A DNA stretch of 64,000 bases from Jaenimonas drosophilae (lineage: Eukaryota > Euglenozoa > Kinetoplastea > Trypanosomatida > Trypanosomatidae), in assembly GCA_030849065.1 (NCBI GenBank), contig JASAON010001625.1, positions 1 to 64,000 on the forward strand, given 5' to 3'. Both the position numbers and the translations under genes were made by a program. A model generated the notes under the pieces. The model saw only the letters and a program-made list of their open reading frames with translations. It was not told the DNA's origin and searched no databases. Below are positions 18,301 through 25,773 of this stretch, one piece after another. The number at the start of each line of letters is the position of its first letter. Positions within the stretch are counted from its first letter, which is position 1.

Positions 18301-20302
18301 GTTCTTCATCCTGTCACCCGGTGTGGATCCGGTGAAGTCTGTGGAGGAACTGGGTCGCAAGCTTGGTTACACTTACGACAAGAACAACTTCTTCAACGTG
18401 TCACTTGGACAGGGCCAGGAGATTGTGGCCGATCGTGCCTTGGACAAGTGCTTCATGGAGGGAGGTTGGGCACTCTTGAACAACATTCACTTGGTGGAGC
18501 GCTGGCTCCGTACCCTGGAGCGCCGTTTGGATTCCTACTCGGAGACCTACACGCGTGTGGCGCAGCTCCGCAAGGAGATTGCTGAGCGCAAGGCTGGCGA
18601 GCGCGCTGCGGCCGCCGGTATCTCGATGGACGAGGAGCAGGAGGCCGAGGCAGATGAGGAGAAGGAGACCAAGTCGGAGAAGAGCCACAGCTCCGGTGAG
18701 GGCGAGGAAGGCGAGACGGATGAAGAGGATGAGAAGACGAAGGAGGAGCCCATCATTGTGGATGATGATGAAATCCCCTTTGATGGACCAAAGGGTCACC
18801 CCGACTTCCGTGTCTTCCTCAGTGCGGAGCCTTCCACGGGTATCCCCATTGGTGTGCTTCAGCGTTCAGTGAAGCTGACCTCTGAGCCCCCTACCGGTAT
18901 CCGCCAGAACATTGTTCGTGCCATGACCAACTTCAGTGACGAGCCGTGGGAACGCAGTGCGAAGCCGACGGAGTACCGCTGCATCATGTTCGCCATGTGC
19001 TTCTTCCACGCTGTGGTGGTGGAGCGCAAGAAGTTTGGACCGCTTGGGTGGAACCGTGGTTATCCCTTCAATGTGGGTGACCTGACGACCTGTCTGGAGG
19101 TGGCTGCCAACTACATTGAGGACCGTCCCAAGGTACCGTGGGAGGATCTGCGGTACGTCTTTGGCGAGATTATGTACGGCGGTCACATTACCGATGACTG
19201 GGATCGTGTGCTGTGCATGGCCTACCTGCAGTCCTACGTTGTCCCGGAGTGCTGCGATGGCCTTCAGCTCGCCCCAGGCATCAGCGTTCCTGCGCCAGCC
19301 TCCTACCAGGAGTACATGCAGCAGCTGGCCGAGGCGGAGGACTTCCCTGTGGAGTCACCACTTCTCTACGGCCTTCATGCTAATGCTGAGATCAACTACC
19401 GTACCACTCAGGCTGACGTCCTTTTCAAGACCATCAACGAGCTTCAACCCAAGAAGCACAGCGGTGGTGACATGCTTAGCCCGCAGGACATTGTTCAGCA
19501 GAAGATTGACGAGATGCGCGAGCGTCTGCCGGAGCCGCACAACCTGCAGGATCTAGCGGAGCGTCTGGAGGACGACCGTTCTCCACAGCAGCACGTGTTC
19601 TACCAGGAGAGTGAGCGCATGAACCTGCTGATTGAGACCCTCAAGACTACTCTGGAGGAGCTGGATCTTGGTCTGAAGGGAGCGCTCTCCATGACGGCTG
19701 CGATGCAGGAGCTCTTTGACGAGATCTTCCTGGACAAGATGCCCGAGAAGTGGTCGCGTGTCTCCTTCATGTCCCAGCGCATGCTGGGCTCATGGATTGA
19801 GAACTTCCTTGTGCGCAATGAGCAGCTCGTGTCGTGGAATATTGACCTGCAGACGCCCCGCGTCACCAACATCGCCCTCTTCTTCAACCCGATGTCCTTC
19901 CTCACGGCCATTATGCAGACCACATCCATCATCAACAGCTTTGACTTGGATCAGATGGCCCTGGTGATTGATGTGCTCAAAAAGAGTGTGGATCAGATTG
20001 ATAGCAATGCTCGTGATGGATGCTACGTCACGGGTCTGTCCATGGAGGGTGCCCGTTGGGACTCCACCGCTGGATGCATCGAGGATAGCCGTCTCAAGGA
20101 GCTCTACCCCAAGATGCCCATTATGCAGGTGCGCTCACTGCCCTTGGGTAAGATTGATCGCCGCGATCAGTACGAGTGCCCCGTCTACAAGACCCAGGCT
20201 CGTGGCCCAGGCTACGTTGTGGGCTTCTTCCTCAAGTCGAAGCAGCCTGCCCGCAAGTGGATTATTGCCGGTGTTGGTCTTCTGCTCGACGTCGTTGAGT
20301 AG
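6359..20302 (+). CDS. Axonemal outer-arm dynein heavy chain, beta type (DNAH9/11/17-like)
   Basis: One uninterrupted frame encodes 4,647 residues, the full length of an axonemal dynein heavy chain. Residues 1 to about 1,850 form the tail and linker. Four P-loops follow: GPAGTGKT at 1918-1925 (AAA1, the main ATPase), GAAGAGKT at 2201 (AAA2), GTAGTGKT at 2545 (AAA3) and GVGGSGKQS at 2892 (AAA4). The stalk coiled coil with the microtubule-binding tip spans about 3,120-3,425, then AAA5, AAA6 and the C-terminal domain. The C-terminus (ECPVYKTQARGPGYVV ... AGVGLLLDVVE) resembles DNAH9/11/17 and algal beta chains more than gamma chains. An acidic insert of about 55 residues rich in Glu, Asp and Lys lies at about 4,085-4,140. 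The protein powers flagellar beating. Confidence 0.93.
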   Translation: MGKNDKEEAPADKRVVWLEQRATTALKLKPADSKKLIDNEENRSQMSEFLDTADARHLYVYQTPSGLIVARIEAPEELKKKGFYFSKLKREKITDDNHIKDAVVYGDLSSNILAGLNSMTRNVYAPILKADKRNICKVPDVAVNELMTDTNGLLSQMLVALGLSQGKTLLPMPPVQFPSRLDDEPVDKETLYLLETSIVAWSSQIKAAIASSPEELEEVAPTVKRYPGPLDEVEFWKNKAENLGHLEEQLYSIKALKILVTLKKAGSSYYEPFSQLVSELKEASYEARDNYRYLRPLIPEFQQMCLKSGSNVDFSELVSSGVFKRLFHYLYLLWTQSSFYNNPNRLVFLIREMGNDLIEMAAEHISVTEFAEGFEKKDVIQRLTATLAICGEFKASYFHYKSFVASAARPWKFQNAALFARLDIFLERCHDLLDVVETALLFDKMENMKIGGTKGQNLTLEIEEIKEKFDKAEMRFWSVDYDLLDITNPRFDDDYEQLRGTIRALEERISSILVTSIDDSKAISEVFKAVDTFDGFTDRSPMQQEWMKKQNSVLEAFYQDLLGAQETFYEGDAAGFYPNMPPVAAAVVRCKALLDRINESHGRVSDLSQPVLESELGHEAMNLYEKLKEQLQDAIKEKYEIWSTDVGAISADKLHLPLLCFDESNKLKVNFDPLLVKTLREVYYLEVMNSYNSTPAFEVPHDAQIVFAKRETYRDLVLKLDYISSTYNNFTASLREEDERPLIERELASFEECIKRGVSEVRWENEEGANQFIEEALKGVSSIDRVVSTLHSNVQRMKSLIEEYKKADTLFPLNTNRGDKTMSEHELKRVLEEYVEGCRSDIAKRGEEIHGLVANSLETLNELKEHSGEPPVSAKSDVWLRYTSFVHEELKTSLAAALVQSFSQLKKQIDPVWLEDHDGIPLVDVKLCLSKATADHPTSESKFEPAVASEDSHIRSVRGMLETAINGLEEACALIAPIYGESNYADDVRENENVVNMLSIISNLFDQNLEACEEYRHTYDEFKLLWELDRKKVFASFIDHDKNESRRASASVDEGRPTQQKPKEYFGVSLQEFDRAITEYTRIRARIATIGDRHRESFLAIDVKPLRIALRDNCKRWKDMYSDYLMDKIKSDLNELYAFMKAADKGLEVEVLDGDVDALKSVMRWIRDCRKRNPEVIGEDDTGTQGGMFPPIQAAIRMLKAHASTSPDADAELAKIEKLEDLRKPAPEQWVALNKKALNARAQNSIVQDREAEKVKENVVSFENSLKGEVDVFHQNPLFCYQIDRARVYEEIDAVYAHLMELEAKAEELRNLQDLFDLTPSQFKEIRDCRHELMQLKQVWDLNFHVISQFTDWMRSTFKDADVSHFEDECKKISKQLQQQPMKVKGWDVFKGVDEQVRNMRTSLPLCDSLSSPSMRPRHWQELVTTTKQPGTINPDAEDFTLEKLFSLGLHNYSDEVANIVEKADKELRIEKNLAKIIEAWEKLFFTYERDEPLDCYILGAVDDIVEQLENDNNALSSMLSDRFVEYFYDKVITWQKNLGMVDTCTTKWIDIQRQWQNLYPIFVLSEDIKVQLPEDAKNFSRADEVFRLLMSKAHKYTEVIAVICSSTLKEELGRGEELEQTLNFIQDILAKCEKSLADYLETKRKLFPRFFFVSDTDLIDILSKGSDPRAVMVHMSKIVDSLDYFTFDKNPNPNPHEKEVWEMVSIQGEKVYLPEHYICEGPVENWLAGLVKCMKVAMRHHIKEANASYIEKPRNEWIYQYPCQAVIVASRIWFTTEVHQAFTQIEEGNDMGMKDLLKNQKIQLDSLIKEVLLDRTSNDRKMLVHLITIDVHNRDIVQTMVDERVDSVEAFSWQSQLRYYWEEAKGGNEIRIADADFINDYEYIGLCGCLVITKLTDRCYITLTQALRLNQGGAPAGPAGTGKTETTKDLARNMGICCYVFNCSDQMNYITLGQIFKGLAMSGSWGCFDEFNRISIEVLSVVATQVGSVLNALKEHKKYFRFMDEEITLVRSVGMWITMNPGYAGRTELPENIKSLFRPCAMVVPDLKNICEIMLAAEGFGDAKDLALKFVTLYRLNKELLSPQDHYDWGLRAVKSVLYIAGALKRGDPELPERNVLMRALRDTNMAKLSKDDVYVFMGLIRSLFPNLEVPKKDKPELVEACKAVCKEQGNLPGENDIFILKCIQYEELLHVRHSVFILGAAGAGKTECWRCLQGALTRLYGDTWKAKATSSCLNPKAISSNELYGYFTPQKEWRDGILSTIFRDYAVESKKKKNMKWIVLDGIIDAEWIESMNTVMDDNKMLTLVSNERIPLTDSMRMIFEVSHLKNASPATVSRAGVIFINESDLGWGPFKDKWIATREKREGTILDNLFDKYVPFVFEFWKRSMRPVVAVMDINVVQTICFLMDGILKTMDPEELAKHPNSFEVYEKYFVFAVIWAFGGPLPCTDGRIDMRMNFSNQWKKEFPTMKISDTGAVFDYYIDKSKNAEGNTVFEWKPWAELVQPYVVDPDVQLSSVSVQTADTVRMSYLMSLFIDNAKGVMLVGTAGTGKTNLIMSKLRMLDNEKVLFRVISFNARTSSAGLQSVMEQSLEKRSGRTYGPFGRKKLVFFLDDMNMPAPDKYGTQEAIALLQQHVGYGFWYDRVKILQKEVVDVRYVGAMNPKSGTFSILDRLLRHFALFSTNMPDRADLVSIYGQILQGHMKPFSRDLRDTLSTLITNATIELHYNISKQFFPTAVKFHYQWNMREMFNIFQGLCKSSHKLHNTPLQFVRLWVHECNRTFRDRMAEEDDTTRYDTLLMEIIGRAGFGDVSPKDAMAEPLLWAPFFTTPEGEENVYNETDYDQSSVFLQKKLAEYNDNFAVMNLVLFNQAIEHVCRIARITSNPRGNAFLVGVGGSGKQSLARLASYINGHDIFQILVTSTYDINDFRTDCQELYRKCGLKGYPFAFILTDTQIVSLDMLVYLNDMLSSGNVPELFNQDERDGIVGSITNEVKAAGFTDYSSPDVCWEYFINKVRSNLHLVLCFSPVGKNFATWCRQFPALANTTVIDWFLKWPEQALKSVAKRFLSEIELGGEETTTSIADYMAHCQIKVTECCEEYFAQEKRHAYTTPKSFLELIAFYKDLLDKKRRENTDKTERLVSGIDKIKEAGVQVQALQEVLQRESVEVEEARQKTAALMETVGREKSVVEEQSAIASKEEEKTNKIVAEVSSFEAECQKDLEAAQPLVREALAALNTLDKAQISELKNLGKPPEDVQMVAICVRVLTSNPKMIPPVKQRTWNECKKMMNQVDRFIADLKAFDCNNIPQGCVDQIQMYINNPAFNPALIERKSFAAGGLCKWAIAMNRYHIIRCDVRPKEERLAEAQQRLSSSRAALKKIQDKVADLKSKLDTLVAQYDEAVAEANAIEAKAKKTQMKMNLAQRLVTGLADESVRWGKTIEDLKHAATLLVGDVLLSASFVSYIGPFSKAFREQIVNEIWLPSIKEQGIPMTEGLDATMDVLTSEATAASWNNEGLPSDRVSIENGAIMMNCTRWPLMIDPQLQGVKWIKTREEKNGLRVIQTSQKNWQKTLQTCIEEGLPCLIESLGEFIEPVLDGVLSRQTFRKGGRQFIKLGATEVEYNNNFRFILQTKLGNPHYGPEVNAQTTLINFMVTETGLEDQLLAVVVSQERPDLEKKRGTLLRQMNTMTIELQQCEDGLLYELTNATGDILENIALIENLENTKKKAKDINASYALAVTTQKDIAQNRLRYTDVAIRGSLLFFQIDQLWKIDHMYQYSLETFMVVHDKALASAPQPENKKDIKKRVENVIRSITESVFAYVSRGLFERHKLIFSSLLTFAILSRREEINLKQLDFLLRGKKKPGIERPETVVEWCPQPNWDAVQALAEVEGSNPEFNLLPNDMSENNRWYQWCETEKPELEKMPTDWKNLTDFQRLLVLRCLRPDRLTAALEMFVSDSIGKFFVSDQAVDISVSFLNSSPTTPLFFILSPGVDPVKSVEELGRKLGYTYDKNNFFNVSLGQGQEIVADRALDKCFMEGGWALLNNIHLVERWLRTLERRLDSYSETYTRVAQLRKEIAERKAGERAAAAGISMDEEQEAEADEEKETKSEKSHSSGEGEEGETDEEDEKTKEEPIIVDDDEIPFDGPKGHPDFRVFLSAEPSTGIPIGVLQRSVKLTSEPPTGIRQNIVRAMTNFSDEPWERSAKPTEYRCIMFAMCFFHAVVVERKKFGPLGWNRGYPFNVGDLTTCLEVAANYIEDRPKVPWEDLRYVFGEIMYGGHITDDWDRVLCMAYLQSYVVPECCDGLQLAPGISVPAPASYQEYMQQLAEAEDFPVESPLLYGLHANAEINYRTTQADVLFKTINELQPKKHSGGDMLSPQDIVQQKIDEMRERLPEPHNLQDLAERLEDDRSPQQHVFYQESERMNLLIETLKTTLEELDLGLKGALSMTAAMQELFDEIFLDKMPEKWSRVSFMSQRMLGSWIENFLVRNEQLVSWNIDLQTPRVTNIALFFNPMSFLTAIMQTTSIINSFDLDQMALVIDVLKKSVDQIDSNARDGCYVTGLSMEGARWDSTAGCIEDSRLKELYPKMPIMQVRSLPLGKIDRRDQYECPVYKTQARGPGYVVGFFLKSKQPARKWIIAGVGLLLDVVE

Positions 20303-20769
20303 TGAATGGTACGAAGCTTGTGGTGACATTGATGCCACAGGATGACCGTATTTTTTCTAATTTTTTTGTCGGTGTGGTGGTGGTGTGTGTGTGTGTGAAG
20401 AGGTGATGTACCGCACTCACTGACCGACTTATGCTATACAGGATAGAGGAAGAAAGGGAGCTGACGTTCTTATTTCTGTTTTTTTTTCTTCTCTTGGGGA
20501 GTGTGTGGGTGGTACGCGGTGGCTGCACGAGAACAGTCACTACGTCCCTCTCCCCCACCCACTCCCTCGATGTAAGATATCTCCAACTACAACAAGTCAC
20601 GACCTCCACGGGCTTCCCGTGTCTGCATGTGTGTGTGTGTATGCTCCATTCACACACGTCACAACCTCTTTGCTGGTCTGTCATGTATCAGTTCATCTTG
20701 CTTACTCATTTTCTTCTTGTGCTCTCCTCCAGACGTTAGGAAAAGGCTGTTCAGAGGACGTCGTCGGCA
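20303..20769. other. Intergenic spacer with GT-rich repeat
   Basis: No gene is visible. A GT-rich stretch lies at about 20369-20398 and a T-run at about 20478-20487. The right end has the pyrimidine tract and acceptor for the next gene. Confidence 0.65.
20731..20732 (+). promoter_or_regulatory. Trans-splice acceptor for the mitochondrial DNA polymerase
   Basis: A long pyrimidine-rich tract (about 20695-20730, ending CTCTCCTCC) leads into AG, 37 bases before the ATG at 20770. Confidence 0.7.
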
Positions 20770-23700
20770 ATGCTACGTCGCTGGCTGGGACCGGCCCTCA
20801 GCCGCCCAGCCCGTCTTCGTGCGCAGTCGCTCAAGTTTCCATGGCTTGGCGACTGCATCCGCACGTCCACCTGCAGTGAGAGCAGCTCCGTGCCACTTAC
20901 TGTTGTACCCTCTTCCGAAGGTGGCGATGCTGCGGTACCATCAACCACAGCCACAACCGCAAAGGGTGCTGTACCACCCCCATTCCTTGTGCCACCGCGC
21001 GAGGTGCCCCCACCTCGTTTGAGCCCAGCGCGTCAGAACCCATTCTCACCCGTTCTTACCCGAGAGGATGCGAAGGTTCTCCTCGCCAAGGCTTCCTACG
21101 CCATCTTCACCCTTGCCTACTCGGCTGAGGAAAAGAAGTACGCCATCTATGCCGCCACCACAAATGAAGTGGTTGTAGCAGATGAAGCCAGTCTATGGCG
21201 GGTGTCCATGTGGATGGATGAACGCATCACCGACGACTTCATTGCGGGTCTCGTCTTTGGCAGCGACACGTCCGCCCCCGTCAAGACCGCGGTCGAGACC
21301 ATCACCCACAAGACGATGAAGCGCACGGTGGTTGCACCAGATACGTGGGGCATCACCTACCTTGCCTTCCGTGCCCAGCAAGAAGCAGTACAGGGGGCGG
21401 ACCTCCCACAAAGTCTGGAACACGCTTCTTTTCTGCTATCACAAAAGCAGTTCGACGCAGGTCGGGTGGACCCCACCATGTGGGAGGTGACGAACAACAG
21501 CAAGTCGCAGCTGACCGACAAGGCTCTGCTGCAGCGTGTTGGGGCGATTCGTAGTGCTCTCCTCAGCTGGGACGTCCTGCTGGACGTTCACCGACGCTTT
21601 GGTACCCCAGGGAGCCGCAAAACCCTGAACCCCATTGACCAAATCGTACGTCGAGTAGTGAAGGCGGTGAACGTCTTCATCGTGGACTTGGATGTGCGGG
21701 TGGGTAAAGGCACTATTGCGGATGGGCACACCATGATTGCCACCATCTACGACGCCCAGCGAAGGACCCAATCCGTTCACTACATCCGTAGTTTGGCGGA
21801 GGAGACGGCGAAGCTGAATACCCTCACCACACTTCTCTATGGAGAAGGCAGCAGCTCCATCTCCCTCTTCGTCCCCACACGCCGGACACGTGCTTCGCAG
21901 CTTGTGGCCTTTGCACGCACCTGTCGGCCCAAGAGTCCCTTCTTTGTAACGGAGCTCACGAGCCTTGGCCCCTACCTCGGTGCGGTGCAGCTTCCACTAG
22001 CCAATGGCAGCGTCCAGGAAGATCCTCGTGGAACGTGGGCAATGATCCGCAATAGCTACGCCACGGACAAGCAGGTGAAGCGGGATGAAGAAAAGCTGAA
22101 TCAGCTTCTGCTGCGTGGCTTTACTGCGCTAGCCAACAAGCTCTTCTCAGATCGCCTGCAGAAGGTGGCACCTGCCATCATCAGCGCCGTCAACAGCATT
22201 CCGTCACAGGAGCTGGATCTCGCCTCCTACACTCGCGTGGAGGGCTTGGTGGAAGAAGCCCGTCGGAACCCTGTGCCGCACTTGACCGCCTCCACTTTTC
22301 TCAACAAGGTGAATGTCAACGATGCGGAGGTCGTCTTTGGCCTTCAGCAGTGGCGGTCCAAGATCTACGAGAATGCCGATCGCCGCCAACGCGAGCAGCA
22401 GGCCATGGAGGGCCTGCGTCGGTACCTGGTCATTGACTTGGAGACAACAACCGCCCGCCGCTATAAGCGCATTGCCAACCCCTTCACGAAGGAAAACTTC
22501 GTTGTGCTCTCTGGCGCACGCGACCACAAGGGGCGCGTCTTCATGCCGAAGCGGTACTTTGACCGCTCCGTCGCGATCCGCTATGACGACCCCAATCTGT
22601 GCGCAGCGACCTACCTTGTGGAGAAGTCCTCCAAGCTCTCCCTCTTTCTCCCCCCACTAGACGACTATGACGTGCTCGTCGGCCACAACATCAAGTTCGA
22701 TCTACTGCATCTCTGGCGGGATGCGGAGCTGCGACGCTTTTTGGCACGTGGCGGGAAAGTGTGGGACACAATGTATGCCGAGTACCTCTTAACCGGCCAG
22801 GATGTGAAGCTGGGCAGTGGGGCTGGTCTGGAGGATGTGGCAAAGAGCTACGGCGGGCAGACCCCAAAGCTGGATGCCGTCAAGCGGGCGTGGGCGGAAG
22901 GGAAGGACACCTACGAGATACCCTACGCCACCTTGACGGAGTACCTCCACGGTGACTTGGAGAACACCGAGCTGATCTTCCGGAAGCACATGGAGCGCGC
23001 CTTCAACCAACGTCAGGTCATCATCTGCAATGCGCGCATGGATAGCCTGCTCTGCACGACGGAGATGGAGTACAACGGCCTCAAGACCAATGTGGATTTG
23101 GCGCTCACGCAAAGCAGCAAGCTGGTGAAGCAGGTGGCGGATCTGAGGGCACGTCTGATCAGCTGCATCCCCACCGAGCTCCCGGCGGACTGCCACAAGT
23201 TCTTCAACTGGTCCTCCAATCAGCACCTCATCGCCTTCTTCTTTGGTGGCAAGCTGAAGCTGAGTACCCATGCCAGATCGAGCAAGATACTTCCTGGTGA
23301 GACCTTTAGTCGGCACACTCTGTACCTGCCAACCTCCGCCTATCCACCCACCGCCTTCCCCAACGGTGTGTTCTTGCGTCCACCCGTTCACGTGATGGGG
23401 GTCTGCGACTGTGCCATCCTCGCCGGCACCTCCATGGCCAAGGGGACCCGCATCTTCAAGGCCTACTTTGAGGCCTACATGCGCCAGGGCAACTTCCGCA
23501 AGAGTAGTACCTTGTTAGAGTCGCTGCGGCAGGAGATGGTGGCCATCCCGCGCTCCACCCCGGAGCGACGGGGAGAAAGCTCTGCCCTCGCCAACCTCCT
23601 CCCACGCCGCCACCTCTTCCTCTTCGCCGCGCTGTCCAGCACCGCGACCGGTGGGATTGCGAAGCTCTTTGTCAAGAACGCCATCACGGGGGAGTCCATC

Positions 23701-25773
23701 ACAATCACCGAGGACCAAAAAGGCGCTAAGTTGCGTGGCTTTATTGCCGGTCAAGTGCGAGCCCACACGGCGATGCTCCTCCCCGTGGATGGGGACGTGT
23801 CGGAAGAAAACGCCGCCTTTGCCGAGGCGCAGGTGACGATCCTCGTCCGCGACGCCGCCTTCTCGTGGCTGCGGAGCTGGAACACCGATGAGAGCCTCGT
23901 CGCCTACTTGCAGGAGCACACAGGGGCAGGTGTAGGTGGCGGTGGTAGTGACGGTGCAAGGCCCACTCAGGGAGTGGACCCCGTGGACCGCTACAGCATT
24001 TCCTTTGCCGACACGGTAGCCACCCTTGCCTACTTCAAGCATCAATACAGCGACGCAGGTGCCAAGCGGACATCTGCGGAGGCGGTGATCCCAGCCAAGG
24101 TGTTGCCTCCTGCCAAAAGGTCCAAGGGTGCTACGGCGGAGGTGTGGTGCAAGATGCTTCGGCAGGAGGCCAACATGAAGCCAGAGGAGTGGTGCAACTA
24201 CTACATTGATTTATGCCTGCACATGGCCAATGCCGCGCTGCAGAAGGAGGGGGAGCAGAGTGGGGAGACGCCTCGTGCCAGCACCTCCAAGAAGCCCACC
24301 AAGCTAAAGAAGAAGCAGGCTGCTGCCGCTCCCGACGATGACGACTTACCCATTATGCTACGTCAACGGCGGGCATTTGTGGGCTTCTACAACTCGTTGC
24401 CCGAGAACGACCGAAAGCGGCTGTCACTCATGAACATGGTTGGGAAGACGGTTGGCTCGGTGTACGACTGCTACGCGCAGGCCTGCTCGCACGATGATGT
24501 CGTGGAGGTTGACCTCAAGGGAAAGCTCGCCACCTACATTCAGAATGAGCTCGAAGCTGATCAGGTGATGCGTCGCTTCCGTAGCTCATCCACGCGGCAG
24601 CTGCAGGTTGGGGAAGATACTCTCAAGTACTTCAAGAAGACCCACAAGGACGACACGGCGGCGGTGATTCTCGAGCTGCGTGGCATGGAGAAGCTGATTG
24701 GAACCTACTACGAAAGCACCGATGGTGGTACAGGCATGGTATCCTTGGTACACTCCGTCGATAGCTGCATCCATCATGAGCTCATCCACAACAAGACCAA
24801 CACGGGACGACTGGCCAGTGCAAACCCCAACTGCCAGAACATCCCCAAGGAGGACAAGTCGCAACTACGCGATATGTTTATTAGCCGCTTTTCGGAACAG
24901 GGAATGTGTATTGAGTCTGACTACTCCCAGCTGGAGGTGGTCGCCCTCGCTGTCCTCTCCAGCGATGACCAGATGCTGGAAGATCTTCGTCAAAACGTGG
25001 ATTTCCACTGTAAGCGTGTGACGATGATGCGACCCGATCTGAAGTACACCGACGTTCTCTTCCGGGCCAAGAAGAACAAGGAGCCTGAGTTTGTGAAGCT
25101 GCGCCAACAGGCCAAGATCTTCTCCTTCCAGCGACAGTATGGAGCGGGTGCCAAGATGATTAGCCAAAGTACCGGCCTCACGCAAGACCAGGTACGCATG
25201 CTGATAGAGAAGGAGAGGGAAACCTATCGCGGCGTGGATGTCTTCAACAACATCGTGACTCTGTCGGCCAACAACTACGATGCCTCACTCCAGGATGGGT
25301 CACGCAATGTGCGTGGCCATCAGTTCTTCAAGGGCATGTTTCCTGTACTAACGGGCAGCCGCTACATCTTCACGGAGTCGGATGTCCCAGAGGGGATGAT
25401 CAACCATCGAGATGCCGCACGCAAGTCTACCAACTTCTCCCCAACGCACCTGAAGAACTATCCCGTCCAGGGCTTTGCGGGAGAAGTGGTTCAGATCATC
25501 TTGGGCCGGCTGTGGCGCCATTTTCAAGCCAAGAATAACTACAATGAGCTCGCCTTCCTCACCAACACCGTCCATGACTGTGTGTGGGTTGACTGCCACG
25601 TGTCGGTGTACCGTGAGGTGGCCAAGGATGTGGAGAGCATCATGAATAGCGCACGCGCGGTGCTCAACGAGCTCTTTCCAGAGATGAATGTCACAGTGGA
25701 GTTTCCCTGTGATATTGTGGCCGGTGATAGCATGGGTACGCTGCGGCCCATTGTGGAGGAGGCTTCGTATTAG
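20770..25773 (+). CDS. Kinetoplast-type mitochondrial DNA polymerase I (family A), POLIB-like
   Basis: The protein is 1,667 residues. The N-terminus MLRRWLGPALSRPARLRAQ is basic and lacks acidic residues, as in mitochondrial presequences. A 3'-5' exonuclease domain has intact Exo I (Asp556-x-Glu558), Exo II (Asn640-x3-Asp644) and Exo III (Tyr725-x3-Asp729). The polymerase domain is also intact: motif A DYSQLE (Asp1384), motif B Arg1445-x3-Lys1449-x3-Phe1453-x3-Tyr1457-Gly, motif C His1602-Asp1603. Between MEYNGLKTNV (about residue 765) and the second thumb helix (about 1,290) lies an insert of several hundred residues. A long thumb insert plus exonuclease is the layout described for trypanosome POLIB, which replicates kinetoplast DNA. 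The protein is longer than I recall for POLIB, so POLIC or POLID kinship is not excluded. Confidence 0.82.
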   Translation: MLRRWLGPALSRPARLRAQSLKFPWLGDCIRTSTCSESSSVPLTVVPSSEGGDAAVPSTTATTAKGAVPPPFLVPPREVPPPRLSPARQNPFSPVLTREDAKVLLAKASYAIFTLAYSAEEKKYAIYAATTNEVVVADEASLWRVSMWMDERITDDFIAGLVFGSDTSAPVKTAVETITHKTMKRTVVAPDTWGITYLAFRAQQEAVQGADLPQSLEHASFLLSQKQFDAGRVDPTMWEVTNNSKSQLTDKALLQRVGAIRSALLSWDVLLDVHRRFGTPGSRKTLNPIDQIVRRVVKAVNVFIVDLDVRVGKGTIADGHTMIATIYDAQRRTQSVHYIRSLAEETAKLNTLTTLLYGEGSSSISLFVPTRRTRASQLVAFARTCRPKSPFFVTELTSLGPYLGAVQLPLANGSVQEDPRGTWAMIRNSYATDKQVKRDEEKLNQLLLRGFTALANKLFSDRLQKVAPAIISAVNSIPSQELDLASYTRVEGLVEEARRNPVPHLTASTFLNKVNVNDAEVVFGLQQWRSKIYENADRRQREQQAMEGLRRYLVIDLETTTARRYKRIANPFTKENFVVLSGARDHKGRVFMPKRYFDRSVAIRYDDPNLCAATYLVEKSSKLSLFLPPLDDYDVLVGHNIKFDLLHLWRDAELRRFLARGGKVWDTMYAEYLLTGQDVKLGSGAGLEDVAKSYGGQTPKLDAVKRAWAEGKDTYEIPYATLTEYLHGDLENTELIFRKHMERAFNQRQVIICNARMDSLLCTTEMEYNGLKTNVDLALTQSSKLVKQVADLRARLISCIPTELPADCHKFFNWSSNQHLIAFFFGGKLKLSTHARSSKILPGETFSRHTLYLPTSAYPPTAFPNGVFLRPPVHVMGVCDCAILAGTSMAKGTRIFKAYFEAYMRQGNFRKSSTLLESLRQEMVAIPRSTPERRGESSALANLLPRRHLFLFAALSSTATGGIAKLFVKNAITGESITITEDQKGAKLRGFIAGQVRAHTAMLLPVDGDVSEENAAFAEAQVTILVRDAAFSWLRSWNTDESLVAYLQEHTGAGVGGGGSDGARPTQGVDPVDRYSISFADTVATLAYFKHQYSDAGAKRTSAEAVIPAKVLPPAKRSKGATAEVWCKMLRQEANMKPEEWCNYYIDLCLHMANAALQKEGEQSGETPRASTSKKPTKLKKKQAAAAPDDDDLPIMLRQRRAFVGFYNSLPENDRKRLSLMNMVGKTVGSVYDCYAQACSHDDVVEVDLKGKLATYIQNELEADQVMRRFRSSSTRQLQVGEDTLKYFKKTHKDDTAAVILELRGMEKLIGTYYESTDGGTGMVSLVHSVDSCIHHELIHNKTNTGRLASANPNCQNIPKEDKSQLRDMFISRFSEQGMCIESDYSQLEVVALAVLSSDDQMLEDLRQNVDFHCKRVTMMRPDLKYTDVLFRAKKNKEPEFVKLRQQAKIFSFQRQYGAGAKMISQSTGLTQDQVRMLIEKERETYRGVDVFNNIVTLSANNYDASLQDGSRNVRGHQFFKGMFPVLTGSRYIFTESDVPEGMINHRDAARKSTNFSPTHLKNYPVQGFAGEVVQIILGRLWRHFQAKNNYNELAFLTNTVHDCVWVDCHVSVYREVAKDVESIMNSARAVLNELFPEMNVTVEFPCDIVAGDSMGTLRPIVEEASY

